Source: JAMXLO01 sp963776505
Lineage (GTDB): Bacteria; Pseudomonadota; Alphaproteobacteria; Acetobacterales; Acetobacteraceae
Assembly: GCA_963776505.1 (NCBI GenBank)
Contig: CAVZNH010000022.1
Coordinates: 90,399-154,398 of the forward strand
Direction: 5' to 3'
Length of the DNA: 64,000 bases
The translations under genes and the position numbers were made by a program. Position 1 is the first letter of the stretch; each line of letters starts with the position of its first letter. Positions 38,983 through 48,794 of this stretch are shown piece after piece. The notes under the pieces were generated by a model. That model was given only the letters and a program-made list of their open reading frames with translations, was not told the DNA's origin and did not search any database.

Positions 38983-39183
38983 GCGACAGCGTATGCGTCT
39001 GTTCCATCAACGATCGGCCATGAAGCGTGGTCGAGAAACGTCAAGTAGCGCCGTGGGCAAGACTGTCCTTGGGGGCAGAACAGTCCAAACACCACAACCG
39101 ACCTATTGTCGAAATCCGCTCCGGCAGGTGGCAATGATGCTCGGCTTGGTTGTCAAAGTAAAACCTGATGCTTCCTTGCCGAG

Positions 39184-39231
39184 TGCAACACAATCTGCCT
39201 CAATTGCAACAGACTGCAACCGAGGTGCAAC
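39184..39231 (+). repeat. Four TGCAAC repeats, helically phased, overlapping the ribosome-binding region
   Basis: TGCAAC occurs at 39184, 39205, 39215 and 39226, giving spacings of 21, 10 and 11 bp, close to two, one and one helical turns. The last copy ends 2 nt before the ATG at 39234 and overlaps the GAGGTG ribosome-binding sequence. Such phasing suits cooperative binding of a regulator on one DNA face, or translational control. It is not coding repeat sequence. Confidence 0.5.
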
Positions 39232-39233
39232 CG

Positions 39234-40748
39234 ATGCGCTTGATGCCGCTTCTCGCCAGCCTCGCCACCCTTGCCGCGTGCACGTCAATGGCACTCGCCC
39301 AGCAGGGCGAAACGCTGCGCATCGGTATGCGCGACGATCCTGATATCCTCGATCCGACGTTCTCGCGCACCTATGTCGGCACCGTGGTGATGACCGCGCT
39401 TTGCGACAAGCTGTTCGACTTCGACGCGAAGCTGAACATCGTACCGGTTCTGGCCACCGGGTACGAATGGGCGGACAACAGGACGCTGCTGATCCGATTG
39501 CGGCCTGGCGTGCAGTTCCAGAACGGCGAGAAATTCGATGCCGATGCGGTGAAATACACGCTGGAGCGCCACCTCAATGCCAATGGCAGCTTTCGCCGCA
39601 GCGAGATCGGCGCGATGGACCACCTCGAGGTGGTGGACCCGCTGACCGTGCGCGTGGTGATGAAACAGGCGTTCTCGCCGTTCGTCGCCATCCTCACCGA
39701 CCGCGCCGGGATGATGCTGCCGCCCAAGGCCGCCGAGGCCGAGGGGAAGGATTTCGGTCTACATCCGGTCTGCGCGGGGCCGTTCCGGTTCGTCGAGCGC
39801 GTGGCACAGGACCACATCACGCTGGAGCGATTCCCCGGCTATTGGGATGCATCGCGCATCCATTACGACCGCGTCACCTACCGCATCATTCCCGACAGCA
39901 GCATTCGACTGGCAAACTTGCAGGCCGGCACGTTGGATCTCACCGAGATCGCAGCGCTCGACGCGGAAACGGTGCAGCGCGACCCGAAGCTCGCGCTGGT
40001 TTCGGTGCCAAGTCTCGGCTATGGCGCGCTGACCATCAACATCGGCAACTTTCCGAAGGCCGAGACGCCGCTTGGTCGCGACGTCCGCGTGCGGCACGCC
40101 TTCGAGCTGGCGCTGGATCGCGAGGCGATCAGTCAGGTGGTCTCCGCCGGCACCGCTCGGCCGAATGCGCAGGCCACTTCACCGCTCAGCCCGCTCTATG
40201 TCGAGGAGATCGCCCCGCCGAAACGCGACGTTGCGAAGGCGCGCGCATTGCTGAAGGAGGCCGGCGTTGCCACGCCATTTCCGGTGCCGCTGGTCGTATA
40301 CAACACGCCGCAGGGCGTGCAGACCGGCGAGGTGATCCAGTCGATGGCGGCAGAAGCGGGGTTCGCTGTGCAGGTCAACGCGATGGAGTTCGGCACGGCA
40401 CTCGCGACGGTGCAGCGCGGCGACTACGTGGTGACGCTGGGCGGCTGGTCGGGACTGCTCGACACCGACAGCAATGCGTGGAGCTTCCTACACACCGGCG
40501 GAGCGCTGAACCGGGCGGGATATTCGAATCCGAGGGTGGATGAGTTGCTGGATCGCGCCCGCACCGTGAGCGACATCAATGAACGCCGGGACGCCTATGC
40601 TGGGGTGTGGCAGCAGGTCAGCAAGGACCTGCCGATCATCTATCTCTATACGCCGCGCAACATTACTGGCCTGAGCCGGAAGGTTGCCGGCTTTACGCTG
40701 CTTGCCGACGGACTGCTGCGCCTCCAGGACGTGCGTCCGGCGCAATGA
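39234..40748 (+). CDS. Peptide-type ABC transporter substrate-binding protein (family 5)
   Basis: Periplasmic receptor of 504 residues from ATG 39234, preceded by GAGGTG at proper distance. The signal peptide MRLMPLLASLATLAACTSMA could be a lipoprotein-type leader (LAAC) or an ordinary signal cleaved after ALA. The mature part has the SBP_bac_5 pattern (IGMRDDPDILDPTFSRTYVG, TLLIRLRPGVQFQNGEKF, HPVCAGPFRFVERV). A second binding-protein gene follows 33 bp later, so both are probably one unit. The nearest permeases are on the opposite strand beyond the second gene. Intact. Confidence 0.92.
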   Translation: MRLMPLLASLATLAACTSMALAQQGETLRIGMRDDPDILDPTFSRTYVGTVVMTALCDKLFDFDAKLNIVPVLATGYEWADNRTLLIRLRPGVQFQNGEKFDADAVKYTLERHLNANGSFRRSEIGAMDHLEVVDPLTVRVVMKQAFSPFVAILTDRAGMMLPPKAAEAEGKDFGLHPVCAGPFRFVERVAQDHITLERFPGYWDASRIHYDRVTYRIIPDSSIRLANLQAGTLDLTEIAALDAETVQRDPKLALVSVPSLGYGALTINIGNFPKAETPLGRDVRVRHAFELALDREAISQVVSAGTARPNAQATSPLSPLYVEEIAPPKRDVAKARALLKEAGVATPFPVPLVVYNTPQGVQTGEVIQSMAAEAGFAVQVNAMEFGTALATVQRGDYVVTLGGWSGLLDTDSNAWSFLHTGGALNRAGYSNPRVDELLDRARTVSDINERRDAYAGVWQQVSKDLPIIYLYTPRNITGLSRKVAGFTLLADGLLRLQDVRPAQ

Positions 40749-40781
40749 AATGAAGCGCAGTGAATGACAAGGGGAGCCTTC

Positions 40782-42335
40782 ATGCAACGTATCGCCGCCC
40801 TCGCCTGCACCGCATTGCTCGCAATCGGCACCGCGCGCGCCGACACCACACTGGTGGTGAGCATGGCGGCCGATCCGACCGGCCTCGATCCGGAAGCGGT
40901 GCTCAATAATACCTCCGGCTTCGTCATGGCGACGATCTATGACGGATTGATCCGCTATAAACCGGGAACCGTCGAAGTCGAGCCGGGACTGGCGGAGAGC
41001 TGGGACGTTTCCGCTGATGGGTTGACCTATACCTTCCATCTGCGCAGGGGCGTCAAATATCAGGACGGCACGCCGTTCAATGCCCAGGCGGTGATTGCCG
41101 GGCTGGACCGGCAGCTCAAGAAGGATGATCCGAACTACATATTCAATACCGGCCCGGTGCAGAGCTACCTCGACTTCACCTATGGCTCCGTCGCGTCGTA
41201 CCGCGCGGTCGACGACAGCACGGTGGAACTGAAGATGAAGGCGCCGTCGGCGGCCCTGCTTGCCAGCCTGGCGATGGTGTGGAACGGCGTGGTCAGCCCG
41301 ACGGCGGTCGCGAAATACGGCAAGGAGTTCCGCAACCATCCGGTCGGCACCGGACCATTCATCTTCCGCGAGTGGCGCGAGCGCGACCAGGTCGCGCTGG
41401 ATGCCAATCCCGATTACTGGAAGGGCAAGCCGAAGGTCGATCATCTGGTGTTCAAGGAATATCCGGATTCGCAGGCCGCACTGCTGGCGCTGAAGCGCGG
41501 CGACGTGCAGATCATGGGCGACGTCGCCACGCCGGTGATCGCCTCGATCCGCAGCGATGCGAACCTCGTGCTGCTGACACAGCCCGGTCTGGCGGTGAAC
41601 GGCATGGCGATGCCGAACGAGGTGCCGCCGTTCACCGACAAGCGGGTGCGACAGGCGCTGAACTATGCGGTGGACAAGGAGGCGATCGACAAGGCGCTGT
41701 ACAGCGGGCTGGCGACGCCGATGGTTTCGCCGCTGCCGGAGGCGCAATGGGGCTTCGACAAGACGATGAAAGGGTATCCCTACGATCCGGCGAAGGCGAA
41801 GGAGTTGCTGGCCGCCGCCGGCGTGAAGCCTGGTCTCAAGGTCGAACTGCTCGCCTACAGCACACCGCGCGGCTACAATCCGGCCGGGCCGGATCTGGCG
41901 GTGGCGTTGCAGGGCTATTTCCAGAAGGTCGGCATCGAGGCCGATGTGCGCAAGCTCGACATCGGCGCGTTCCTCGCCACGGTGCGATCGGGCAAGTATC
42001 AAGGGATGTTCATCTCCGGCTTCAGCGGCGACAACGGCGATCCGGACAACTTCCTGAACGCGCTGTTCAACTCGAGCCAGATGCCGGTCGGCGACACCTC
42101 GCACTACAAGAATCCGGCGGTGGACAAGCTGATGGACGAGGCCGCGCGCGAGCCTGACCATGACAAGCGCGTGGCGATGTACAAGACGATCCAGCACCAG
42201 ATCCTCGACGATGCGCCGTGGGTGTTCGTGAATTCCGTGCTGCAGGTGCGCGCCACGCGGAAGGAGGTGAAGGGGTTCAGGCTCAATCCGACGCAGATGT
42301 TCTTCGACATGGATCAGGTGTCGCTGCAGAAGTAG
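40782..42335 (+). CDS. Peptide-type ABC transporter substrate-binding protein (family 5), second copy
   Basis: Periplasmic receptor, 517 residues. I prefer ATG 40782 because AGGGGAG lies 5 nt upstream and the product then begins with a normal signal peptide (MQRIAALACTALLAIGTARA); an in-frame ATG at 40764 adds six residues. The mature protein shows LVVSMAADPTGLDPEAVL, YTFHLRRGVKYQDGTPF and GTGPFIFREWRE. It is only moderately similar to its upstream neighbour, so it is not a recent duplicate. Its stop (42335) faces the permease stop (42338) with 2 bp between. Two receptors serving one permease pair would broaden uptake. Confidence 0.93.
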   Translation: MQRIAALACTALLAIGTARADTTLVVSMAADPTGLDPEAVLNNTSGFVMATIYDGLIRYKPGTVEVEPGLAESWDVSADGLTYTFHLRRGVKYQDGTPFNAQAVIAGLDRQLKKDDPNYIFNTGPVQSYLDFTYGSVASYRAVDDSTVELKMKAPSAALLASLAMVWNGVVSPTAVAKYGKEFRNHPVGTGPFIFREWRERDQVALDANPDYWKGKPKVDHLVFKEYPDSQAALLALKRGDVQIMGDVATPVIASIRSDANLVLLTQPGLAVNGMAMPNEVPPFTDKRVRQALNYAVDKEAIDKALYSGLATPMVSPLPEAQWGFDKTMKGYPYDPAKAKELLAAAGVKPGLKVELLAYSTPRGYNPAGPDLAVALQGYFQKVGIEADVRKLDIGAFLATVRSGKYQGMFISGFSGDNGDPDNFLNALFNSSQMPVGDTSHYKNPAVDKLMDEAAREPDHDKRVAMYKTIQHQILDDAPWVFVNSVLQVRATRKEVKGFRLNPTQMFFDMDQVSLQK

Positions 42336-42337
42336 CG

Positions 42338-43192
42338 TCACCTCGCTCGCAGCCGCGGATCGTATTGGTCCCTCAGCGCGTCGCCCAGCAGATTGAACCC
42401 GACCACGACGAGGAAGATCGCCAGTCCGGGAAACGTCGCGACCCACCACGCAGTCAGGAAATAGCCGTGTCCTTCCGCCAGCAGCGCGCCCCAATCGGGC
42501 GAGGGCGGTTGTGCACCAAGACCGAGGAACGACAGCCCGGCGGTCTCCACCACCACCGCGCCGGACTGCAGCGTGGCCAGCACCAGCACGGGCGTGAAGC
42601 TGTTCGGCAGCACGTGACGCAGCATCACGCGCACTCGCCCGGCGCCGATCGCCCGCGCCGCCACGACGAAATCCGCCGTCTGCACCGTCAGCACCTGCCC
42701 ACGCATCAGCCGCGCATATTGCGGCGTATAGATGATGCCGATCGCGATCACCGAATTGGTCAGGCTTGGCCCCAGCACCGCGACGATGATCAGCGCCAGC
42801 AGCAGATAGGGAAATGCCAGCAGCACATCGACCACGCGCATGATCAGCGCATCCACGCGGCCGCCGAGATAGCCGGCCAGCAGTCCGAGCGAACCACCCA
42901 GCAGCAGCGCCAGACCATCCGCCATGACGATCGCCAGCAGCGCGGTGCGCGTGCCGTAGAGGATGCGGCTCAGCGTGTCGCGGCCGTACTGATCGGCGCC
43001 GAACCAGTGCTCGGCGGACGGCGGCGACAGCGAGTTCGACAGGTCCTGCTCGTACGGATCGTACGGCGCCAGCAGCGGCGCGAACAAGGTCAGCGCCAGG
43101 AACACCACCGCGATGGCGAGGCCAAAGCGCGCTCCGGTCCCATGCAGCGCACGCCGCACGACGCCGGGCGAGGCGGCGACAGTGGCGCTCAT
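42338..43192 (-). CDS. Oligopeptide-type ABC transporter permease (DppC-like), second system
   Basis: Inner-membrane subunit, 284 residues from ATG 43192. It shows HWFGADQYGRDTLSRILYG, six helices and the EAA loop ADFVVAARAIGAGRVRVMLR, ending FNLLGDALRDQYDPRLR as is usual in this family. The start overlaps the upstream permease stop (ATGA). No ATPase gene accompanies it. Intact. Confidence 0.93.
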   Translation of the reverse strand: MSATVAASPGVVRRALHGTGARFGLAIAVVFLALTLFAPLLAPYDPYEQDLSNSLSPPSAEHWFGADQYGRDTLSRILYGTRTALLAIVMADGLALLLGGSLGLLAGYLGGRVDALIMRVVDVLLAFPYLLLALIIVAVLGPSLTNSVIAIGIIYTPQYARLMRGQVLTVQTADFVVAARAIGAGRVRVMLRHVLPNSFTPVLVLATLQSGAVVVETAGLSFLGLGAQPPSPDWGALLAEGHGYFLTAWWVATFPGLAIFLVVVGFNLLGDALRDQYDPRLRAR

Positions 43193-44193
43193 GCGCGGCT
43201 GATCCGCGGATCCAGCGCGGCATACAGGATATCGACCGCCAGGTTCACCAGCACGAACACCACCGCGATGAACAGCGCGCCGGCCTGCACCACCGGATAG
43301 TCGCGCGACAGGATCGAATCGACCATCAGCCGCCCAAGCCCCGGCAGCGAATAGATCGTCTCGGTCAGCACCGCGCCCGACAGCAGCAGGCCGAGCTGCA
43401 GCCCGATCACCGTCACGATAGGGATTGCCGCATTGCGCAGAATGTGGCGCAGGATCACGCGGCCATCCGCCACGCCCTTGGCGCGTGCGGTGCGCACGTG
43501 ATCCGCCGTCGCCGCCGACATCACCTCGGCGCGCGTGATGCGCGTGATCAGCGCCAGCGGCACGCTCGCCAGCGTCACGGACGGCAGCAGCATATGGCGC
43601 AGACTGGCGGCGATCATCGTCGCATTGCCGGACAGCAGGCTGTCGATCACGCTCATGCCGGTGATGCGCGGCGGATCGAGGCCTACCGGCATCAGCCCGC
43701 CGACCGGCAGCCAACCGAGGCCGGCGGCGAACAGCACCAGCAGCATCAGTCCCAGCCAGAAGATCGGCATCGACACGCCGAACAGGGTCAGCGTCATCAC
43801 CACCGCATCGAAGCGCGAGCCATGCCGCATCGCCGCCAGCACGCCCACCGGCACGCCGAACAGGCTCGCCAGCAGCAGCGATGCCAGCGCAAGCTGCAGG
43901 GTCACCGGAAACGCGGTGAGCACGTCAGTGAGCGCCGGCCGATTGGTCTGGATCGAGATGCCGAGATCGCCGTGCAGCGCCTCGCGCATGAAGCGGGCGT
44001 ATTGCACCCATACCGGCTGATCCAGACCGAGTTGTTCGCGCAGCCGCTGCAACTGCTCATTGGTGGCGTGATCGCCCAGCAGCAGTTGCGCGACGTCGCC
44101 CGGCAGCAGATGCATGGTGACGAACACCACGACGCTGACACCGATCAGAACGAACAGGAGCTGAACCAGGCGGGCCGCGACGTAATTTGCCAC
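43189..44193 (-). CDS. Oligopeptide-type ABC transporter permease (DppB-like), second system
   Basis: Inner-membrane subunit, 334 residues (MANYVAARLVQLLFVLIGVS). Typical elements are LGLDQPVWVQYARFMREALH, the EAA loop TADHVRTARAKGVADGRVIL, and TIYSLPGLGRLMVDSILSRD. It is the first gene of the permease pair and follows the sensor kinase stop (44194) directly on the same strand, so it may share that transcript. The missing ATPases could be supplied by the fused protein at 25645-27669. Intact. Confidence 0.93.
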   Translation of the reverse strand: MANYVAARLVQLLFVLIGVSVVVFVTMHLLPGDVAQLLLGDHATNEQLQRLREQLGLDQPVWVQYARFMREALHGDLGISIQTNRPALTDVLTAFPVTLQLALASLLLASLFGVPVGVLAAMRHGSRFDAVVMTLTLFGVSMPIFWLGLMLLVLFAAGLGWLPVGGLMPVGLDPPRITGMSVIDSLLSGNATMIAASLRHMLLPSVTLASVPLALITRITRAEVMSAATADHVRTARAKGVADGRVILRHILRNAAIPIVTVIGLQLGLLLSGAVLTETIYSLPGLGRLMVDSILSRDYPVVQAGALFIAVVFVLVNLAVDILYAALDPRISRA

Positions 44194-46784
44194 TCACACC
44201 GTCTGCGACGTGCTGTGCCTGATCGCGTCCGATTCGTCCGTGAGACCGAGCGCGGCGCGCAATGTCTCGATCAGGGTGCGGCCGAGGAACGGCTTCACCA
44301 GCACCCATCGCTCACCGCCGATCGGCTCGGCATCACCGCCGGTGAAGAACACGACCGGTATCGATGGCCGGCGCACACGAACCTGCCGCGCCAGCTCGAG
44401 GCCATTCATGCCGGGCATCACGAGGTCGACCAGCAGCAGATGGAAATCAAGGCCGCTGTCCACCAGGCGCAAAGCCGCTTCACCGCTCTCCGCCACTGCC
44501 ACCGCGAGGCCGTTGGCCGTCAGCATGGCGGAGATCGTCTCACGGCATTCCACCTCGTCATCGACGACCAGGATGCGGCGATGCCAGGCCACCGTGGCGT
44601 GCTGCGGCTCTGAACTGGCGGCACGCTCCGCGTCCGAAGCTGGCGTCACGATCTGTCTCATACGTCGCGCGGGGGAAGAGCACACTGACCGTGGTTCCCT
44701 TGCCGATCGCGCTGTCGATCCGCACCGAGCCGCCCGACTGGCGGGCGACGCCGTAGACCTGGCTCAACCCCAGCCCTGACCCCTGACCTGGCGGCTTGGT
44801 GGTGAAGAACGGTTCGAACGCGTTCTGCAGCACGTCCTCGGACATGCCGGTTCCCGTGTCGGTCACCGCGACGATGACGTAGTCGCCAGGGGGCAGATCT
44901 GTCGAGGCATCGCGGGGTCCCAGCGTCGTGTTGGCGGTCGTGATGGTCAGCGTGCCGCCATCCGGCATCGCGTCGCGCGCGTTGATTGCGAGGTTCAGGA
45001 TCACGTGCTCGATCTGCACCGGATCGATCAGCGCCGACCAGAGTTTCTCGTCGAATGCCGTCTCGACGCGGATCGTGCGCCCAAGCGTTGCGCGCAGCAG
45101 ATCGCCCATGCCGCGCACGACCTTGTTCAGATCGACCAGCACCGGCGTGAGTTCCTGTTTGCGCGAGAACGCCAACAGTCGCCGCACAAGGTCGGCACCG
45201 CGGCCGGCGGTCTGCAGGATCATCGCCAGCCGGCGGCCATGCTCCGGATGATCGCCCAATTCGCTGTGCAGGATCTCGGCGTTGCCGGTGATGGCTGACA
45301 GCAGGTTATTGAAGTCGTGCGCCACACCCGCGGTCAGCCGGCCGACCGCCGCCATGGTCTGCGCCTGGCGCAGGCGCTCCTCGGTCTGCCGGCGCATCGT
45401 CACATCGGTGTACAGCGTGACGAAGCCACCGCCCGGCAGTGGATTGCGCCTGATCTCGAGCTGCCGGCCGCCCGGCCGCGGCCGCTCGATCGTGCCCATG
45501 GCGCCGCCGGAGTGCAGCAGACCCATGCGCCGCGCGACTTCGGCCTCGACGTCGACCGGGCCGAATTCGCCGCCGGCCACCTGGGCGCGCAAGATGTCCT
45601 CCATCGGCAGGCCGACGTGCAGAATCTCGGCCGGCACGCCGGTGAACTGCGGGAAGTGCTGGTTCCACGCCATCAGCCGGAGGTCGCGGTCGACCATCAT
45701 GATGCCGTCGCTCATCCCGGTCAGCGTTGCTTCGAGAATGGCCCGCTCACGCGCGAGGCGTCTCATGGCGGCGGCGGGCGGCGGTCTGCGCGCGCAGCAG
45801 CAGCAGAGCCAGCACCGCAATGAGCAGGGTGATGCCGCCGGTAAACAGCAGCGCATTCATCTCCCAGTCGGTCGCCGACCGCAGCGCCTGCGTCGCGATC
45901 GAGGCCGACAACCACCTTCAGGTCGTGATCCGGAACCGTGGCGAAAGCGTACATCCGATCGGCATCATCCAGACCCGATGTGCCGGTCCAGCTTCCCTCG
46001 GCCGATTGGCGCATCGCCGCAAGGAGCGGTGACCTGGCGATGCTGATCACCGCGGGATTCTCGTCCGGGCCGCCCAGTGTCCAGGCATCGCCGTCGCGCA
46101 TGCTGACGACGGCGATGATGCCATGGGCGGGGAGATCGATTTCGCGATAGAATCGCGTGAACGAATTGGTGTCGTACGAGGCGGCGATCACGCCGGCAAA
46201 CGAACCGTCCGGGTTATCCAGCCGGCGGGCCAGGTTGATCTGCCACAGTCGGGTGACCTGGCCTTGGGTCAGTTCGCCCATGAACATCTTGCCTTCGTCG
46301 GTCGGCAGCGATGCTTCATGGATGAAGTAGTCGCGCTTGCTGATATCTGTGCCGACGATCGCCGGACGCGAGCTGGACCGCACGATGCCTTGTGCATCGG
46401 AGATGAACAGTTGCAGCGAAACGTCGTTGATCACGACGACCTGGCTGGCGCGCGCGGCGAGATCGAAATGTTGCGGGATCCCGCTGCCATTCGTATTCCA
46501 GAATGCGCAGCGTCTGCTCGAGCGACAGCAGCTCGCGGCGCAGCTGATCCTCCAGCGTAAGCGCCTTGGCGAGGATTTCGGCCTGCACGCGCGCGCGCAC
46601 CTCGGTGCGATGTGCGCGGATGGCGTCGCGCGCGCCGATCCAGGCCAGGGCGACCAGCAGCCAGTGCGGCAATGATGATGGCGGCACGGCCAAGCCGGCG
46701 GATCGTATCACCCTGCGGAAGCGTCTTGCCGCGCCCTTCGTCCGGATGACGAGTTTGGTCGATATGCCCCTCCTTTCGGGTCAA
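44194..46784 (-). CDS. Hybrid sensor histidine kinase (Cache-PAS-HisKA-HATPase-REC), five suspected insertions
   Basis: Membrane two-component sensor. Fragments in successive frames join into one 861-residue protein if five single bases are removed, near 46657, 46466-46468, 45903, 45770-45785 and 44671-44675. Order: N-terminal helix (AAIIIAAL...VALAWIGARDAIRA), periplasmic double-Cache domain (SLQLFISDAQGIVRSSSRP to about residue 300), second helix (LLFTGGITLLIAVLALLLL), PAS (GIMMVDRDLRLMAWNQHF), HisKA with phospho-His in VGRLTAGVAHDFNNLL, HATPase (LNLAINARDAMPDGG; GSGLGLSQVYG), and receiver (RILVVDDE, LLLVDLVMPGMNG, LVKPF). The receiver could instead be a separate protein from ATG 44661, but no ribosome-binding site precedes it. 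Five breaks in one gene could also mean a true pseudogene. Confidence 0.8.
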
Positions 46785-46965
46785 CGCGTCTCCCCGTCGC
46801 AGACCGCCGCACGCCGCGTGAGACCAATGCCAATTTAGCGTGAGGCTCAGAGAAATGCGAGTTGTTTCAATTTGCCAGCAAATTGCCTGCCAGCAAATTG
46901 CCTGGGTGTCGCGGGGCCGCGCAGATCATGCTACGCCAGCGGCAAAGCAGTGTCGGAGGCGTCCG

Positions 46966-48007
46966 TTGGTAGAGTCAAGACAGCCCGCCCGATTCGGCCG
47001 CATCCATCGACCGGACGATGCCTGGCTCGCCATGGCGCCGGCGGAGCCAGTTCTCGAGCCGGACCTGCCGATCATCGATACCCATCACCACCTCTGGCAG
47101 CGGCCGGATCACCGTTATCTGCTGCATGAATTGCTCGCCGACCTGAATAGCGGCCACAGGGTGGTCGCGACCGTGTTCCTGCAGTGCCACGCGATGTATC
47201 GCGCGAGTGGCCCGGAGGAGATGCGGCCGGTCGGCGAGACCGAGTTTGTGGCCGGCATCGCCGCGATGAGCGACAGCGGCGGGTACGGGCCGACGCGGGT
47301 CGCCGCGGGCATCGTGGGATACGCCGACCTGACGCTGGGCGAGCGGGTCGAGGCGGTGCTGGAGGCGCAGATCCGCGCCGGTGGCGGACGGTTCCGCGGC
47401 GTGCGGCATTCCGGCAACTGGGATGCCGACCCCATCATCGGCAACGGCGCGCCGGGTCCCGACATCTATCGCCGCGCCGATTTCCGCGCCGGTCTGGCGC
47501 GGCTTTCCGCTCTTGGGCTGTCATTGGATGCGTGGGTGTTCTTTACCCAACTGGCCGATGTGATCGACCTGGCGCGTGCCTGTCCTGGCACGAACATCAT
47601 CGTGGGCCATGTCGGCGGCGTGCTGGGCTATGGCCGATATGCCGGCAAGCGTGACGAGATCTTCACATCGTGGAAGGCCTCGGTGACCGAGCTGGCGAAG
47701 TGCCCGAACGTCACGATGAAGCTGGGCGGGATGATGATGCGGGCGGCGCTGTACGATTATGGGTCGGCGCGAGCGGCCGATCTCCTCGGAGGAACTGGCC
47801 GCGCTGTGGCGGCCCTATATGGAGACCTGCATCGAGCTGTTCGGGCCGACACGCTGCATGTTCGAAAGCAATTTCCCGGTGGAGAAGATGGGCATCGGCT
47901 GGGTCCCGCTGTGGAACGCATTCAAGCGCATCGCCGCCGGCGCCTCGGCGGATGAGAAGCGGGCCTTGTTCCATGACACGGCGCAGCGAATCTATCGATT
48001 GGGGTGA
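46966..48007 (+). CDS. Amidohydrolase-2 family metal-dependent hydrolase (COG3618-like), suspected single-base insertion
   Basis: TIM-barrel hydrolase of the lactonase/amidohydrolase-2 group. A TTG at 46966 has GGAGG six bases upstream and gives VESRQPARFGRIHRPDDAWL, the usual leader of the family, before the metal motif PIIDTHHHLWQ. Further signatures are FRGVRHSGNWD, VGHVGGVLGYG and NVTMKLGG. After LYDYG the frame breaks; dropping one G of 47761-47763 restores RRERPISSEELAALW and RCMFESNFPVEK, the conserved end with its metal Asp/Asn region. The restored length is 346 residues. It is followed 7 bp later by a methyltransferase gene. Substrate unknown, perhaps a sugar lactone or aromatic lactone. 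Confidence 0.87.
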
Positions 48008-48014
48008 AGATACG

Positions 48015-48794
48015 ATGACCGACACAGCACACCAGGAGCGGATCCTGGACCAGTTCACCCGTCAGGCCACGCCGTTCAGCACGGCAAACACCATCACCGA
48101 TGTCAACGCGCTGCGGATGATCGTGACGGCTGCGGCGCCGACGCCGGACGATACGGTGCTGGACGTGGCCTGCGGCGGCGGCATCGTGGTCTGCGCATTC
48201 GCTCCGCATGTCAGGCATGCGACCGGCATCGACATGACACCCGCCATGCTCGACCGCGCGCGGCAGCTTGCGGCGGAGAAGGCGGTCGACAATGTCACCT
48301 GGGATCGGGGTGACGTGGCAGCGCTGCCTTACGCCGATGGCGCATTCGACGTCGTCGTGACGCGGTTCTCGATGCATCATTTCCTCGATCCGCTCAGCGT
48401 GTTGCGCGAGATGGTGCGCGTGTGTGCGCCCGGCGGGCGGGTGGTCGTGATCGACATGTACGCCTCGGATGATCCGGCGAAGGCGGCGGAGTGGAACCGC
48501 GCGGAGAAGTTGCGCGATCCATCGCATGTGCGGTGTCTGACCCTGCCGGAGCTGAAAGCGTTGTTCGGAACGGTTGGACTATCCGAGCCCCGCGCGACTT
48601 TCTACGAGCTGCGCGACGAGATCCGGAATCTGCTGGCCCGCTCGTTCCCGAACCCGGGCGACGAGATGAAGATCATCGAGATGTTCGCCGCGTCGGCCGA
48701 GGACGACCGGTTGGGCATTCCCGTGCGGCGCGAGGGCGACAGAATCGATTACGCCTATCCGATCGCTATCCTCGTTGCGGACAGGCCGGAGTGA
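48015..48794 (+). CDS. Class I SAM-dependent methyltransferase (UbiE/Coq5-like)
   Basis: Cytoplasmic methyltransferase of 259 residues from ATG 48015. Motif I VLDVACGGGIVVCAFAP, the acidic GIDMTPAMLDRARQ, post-I DRGDVAALPYADGAFDVV and motif III REMVRVCAPGGRVVVIDM are all clear (Methyltransf_11/25). It lies in line with the amidohydrolase. The C-terminal half resembles small-molecule methyltransferases, but I cannot name a substrate. Its stop abuts the livF stop codon (48794/48795). Intact. Confidence 0.9.
   Translation: MTDTAHQERILDQFTRQATPFSTANTITDVNALRMIVTAAAPTPDDTVLDVACGGGIVVCAFAPHVRHATGIDMTPAMLDRARQLAAEKAVDNVTWDRGDVAALPYADGAFDVVVTRFSMHHFLDPLSVLREMVRVCAPGGRVVVIDMYASDDPAKAAEWNRAEKLRDPSHVRCLTLPELKALFGTVGLSEPRATFYELRDEIRNLLARSFPNPGDEMKIIEMFAASAEDDRLGIPVRREGDRIDYAYPIAILVADRPE

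Larger units (their letters stand above)
38883..39233. other. 351-bp intergenic region between mucR and binding-protein gene
   Basis: This divergent gap has no convincing gene. It contains a good promoter-like sequence on the plus strand (38955-38982) and four TGCAAC copies just before the downstream start codon (39184-39231). A short plus frame at 38969-39343 exists, but it overlaps the binding-protein gene and resembles nothing. The 250-bp leader implied by the promoter is unusually long and could carry a regulatory RNA or small gene I cannot identify. Confidence 0.6.

Noticed and set aside
40488..43223. A 911-codon antisense open frame across the two binding-protein genes and a permease
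   Set aside because: It covers both strands' real genes with clear family motifs; its composition is the His/Arg-rich pattern of antisense frames in GC-rich DNA.
44194..44661. Receiver as a separate response regulator gene
   Set aside because: Possible but less likely: no ribosome-binding sequence precedes ATG 44661, and removing one G from the run at 44671-44675 fuses it smoothly to the kinase.
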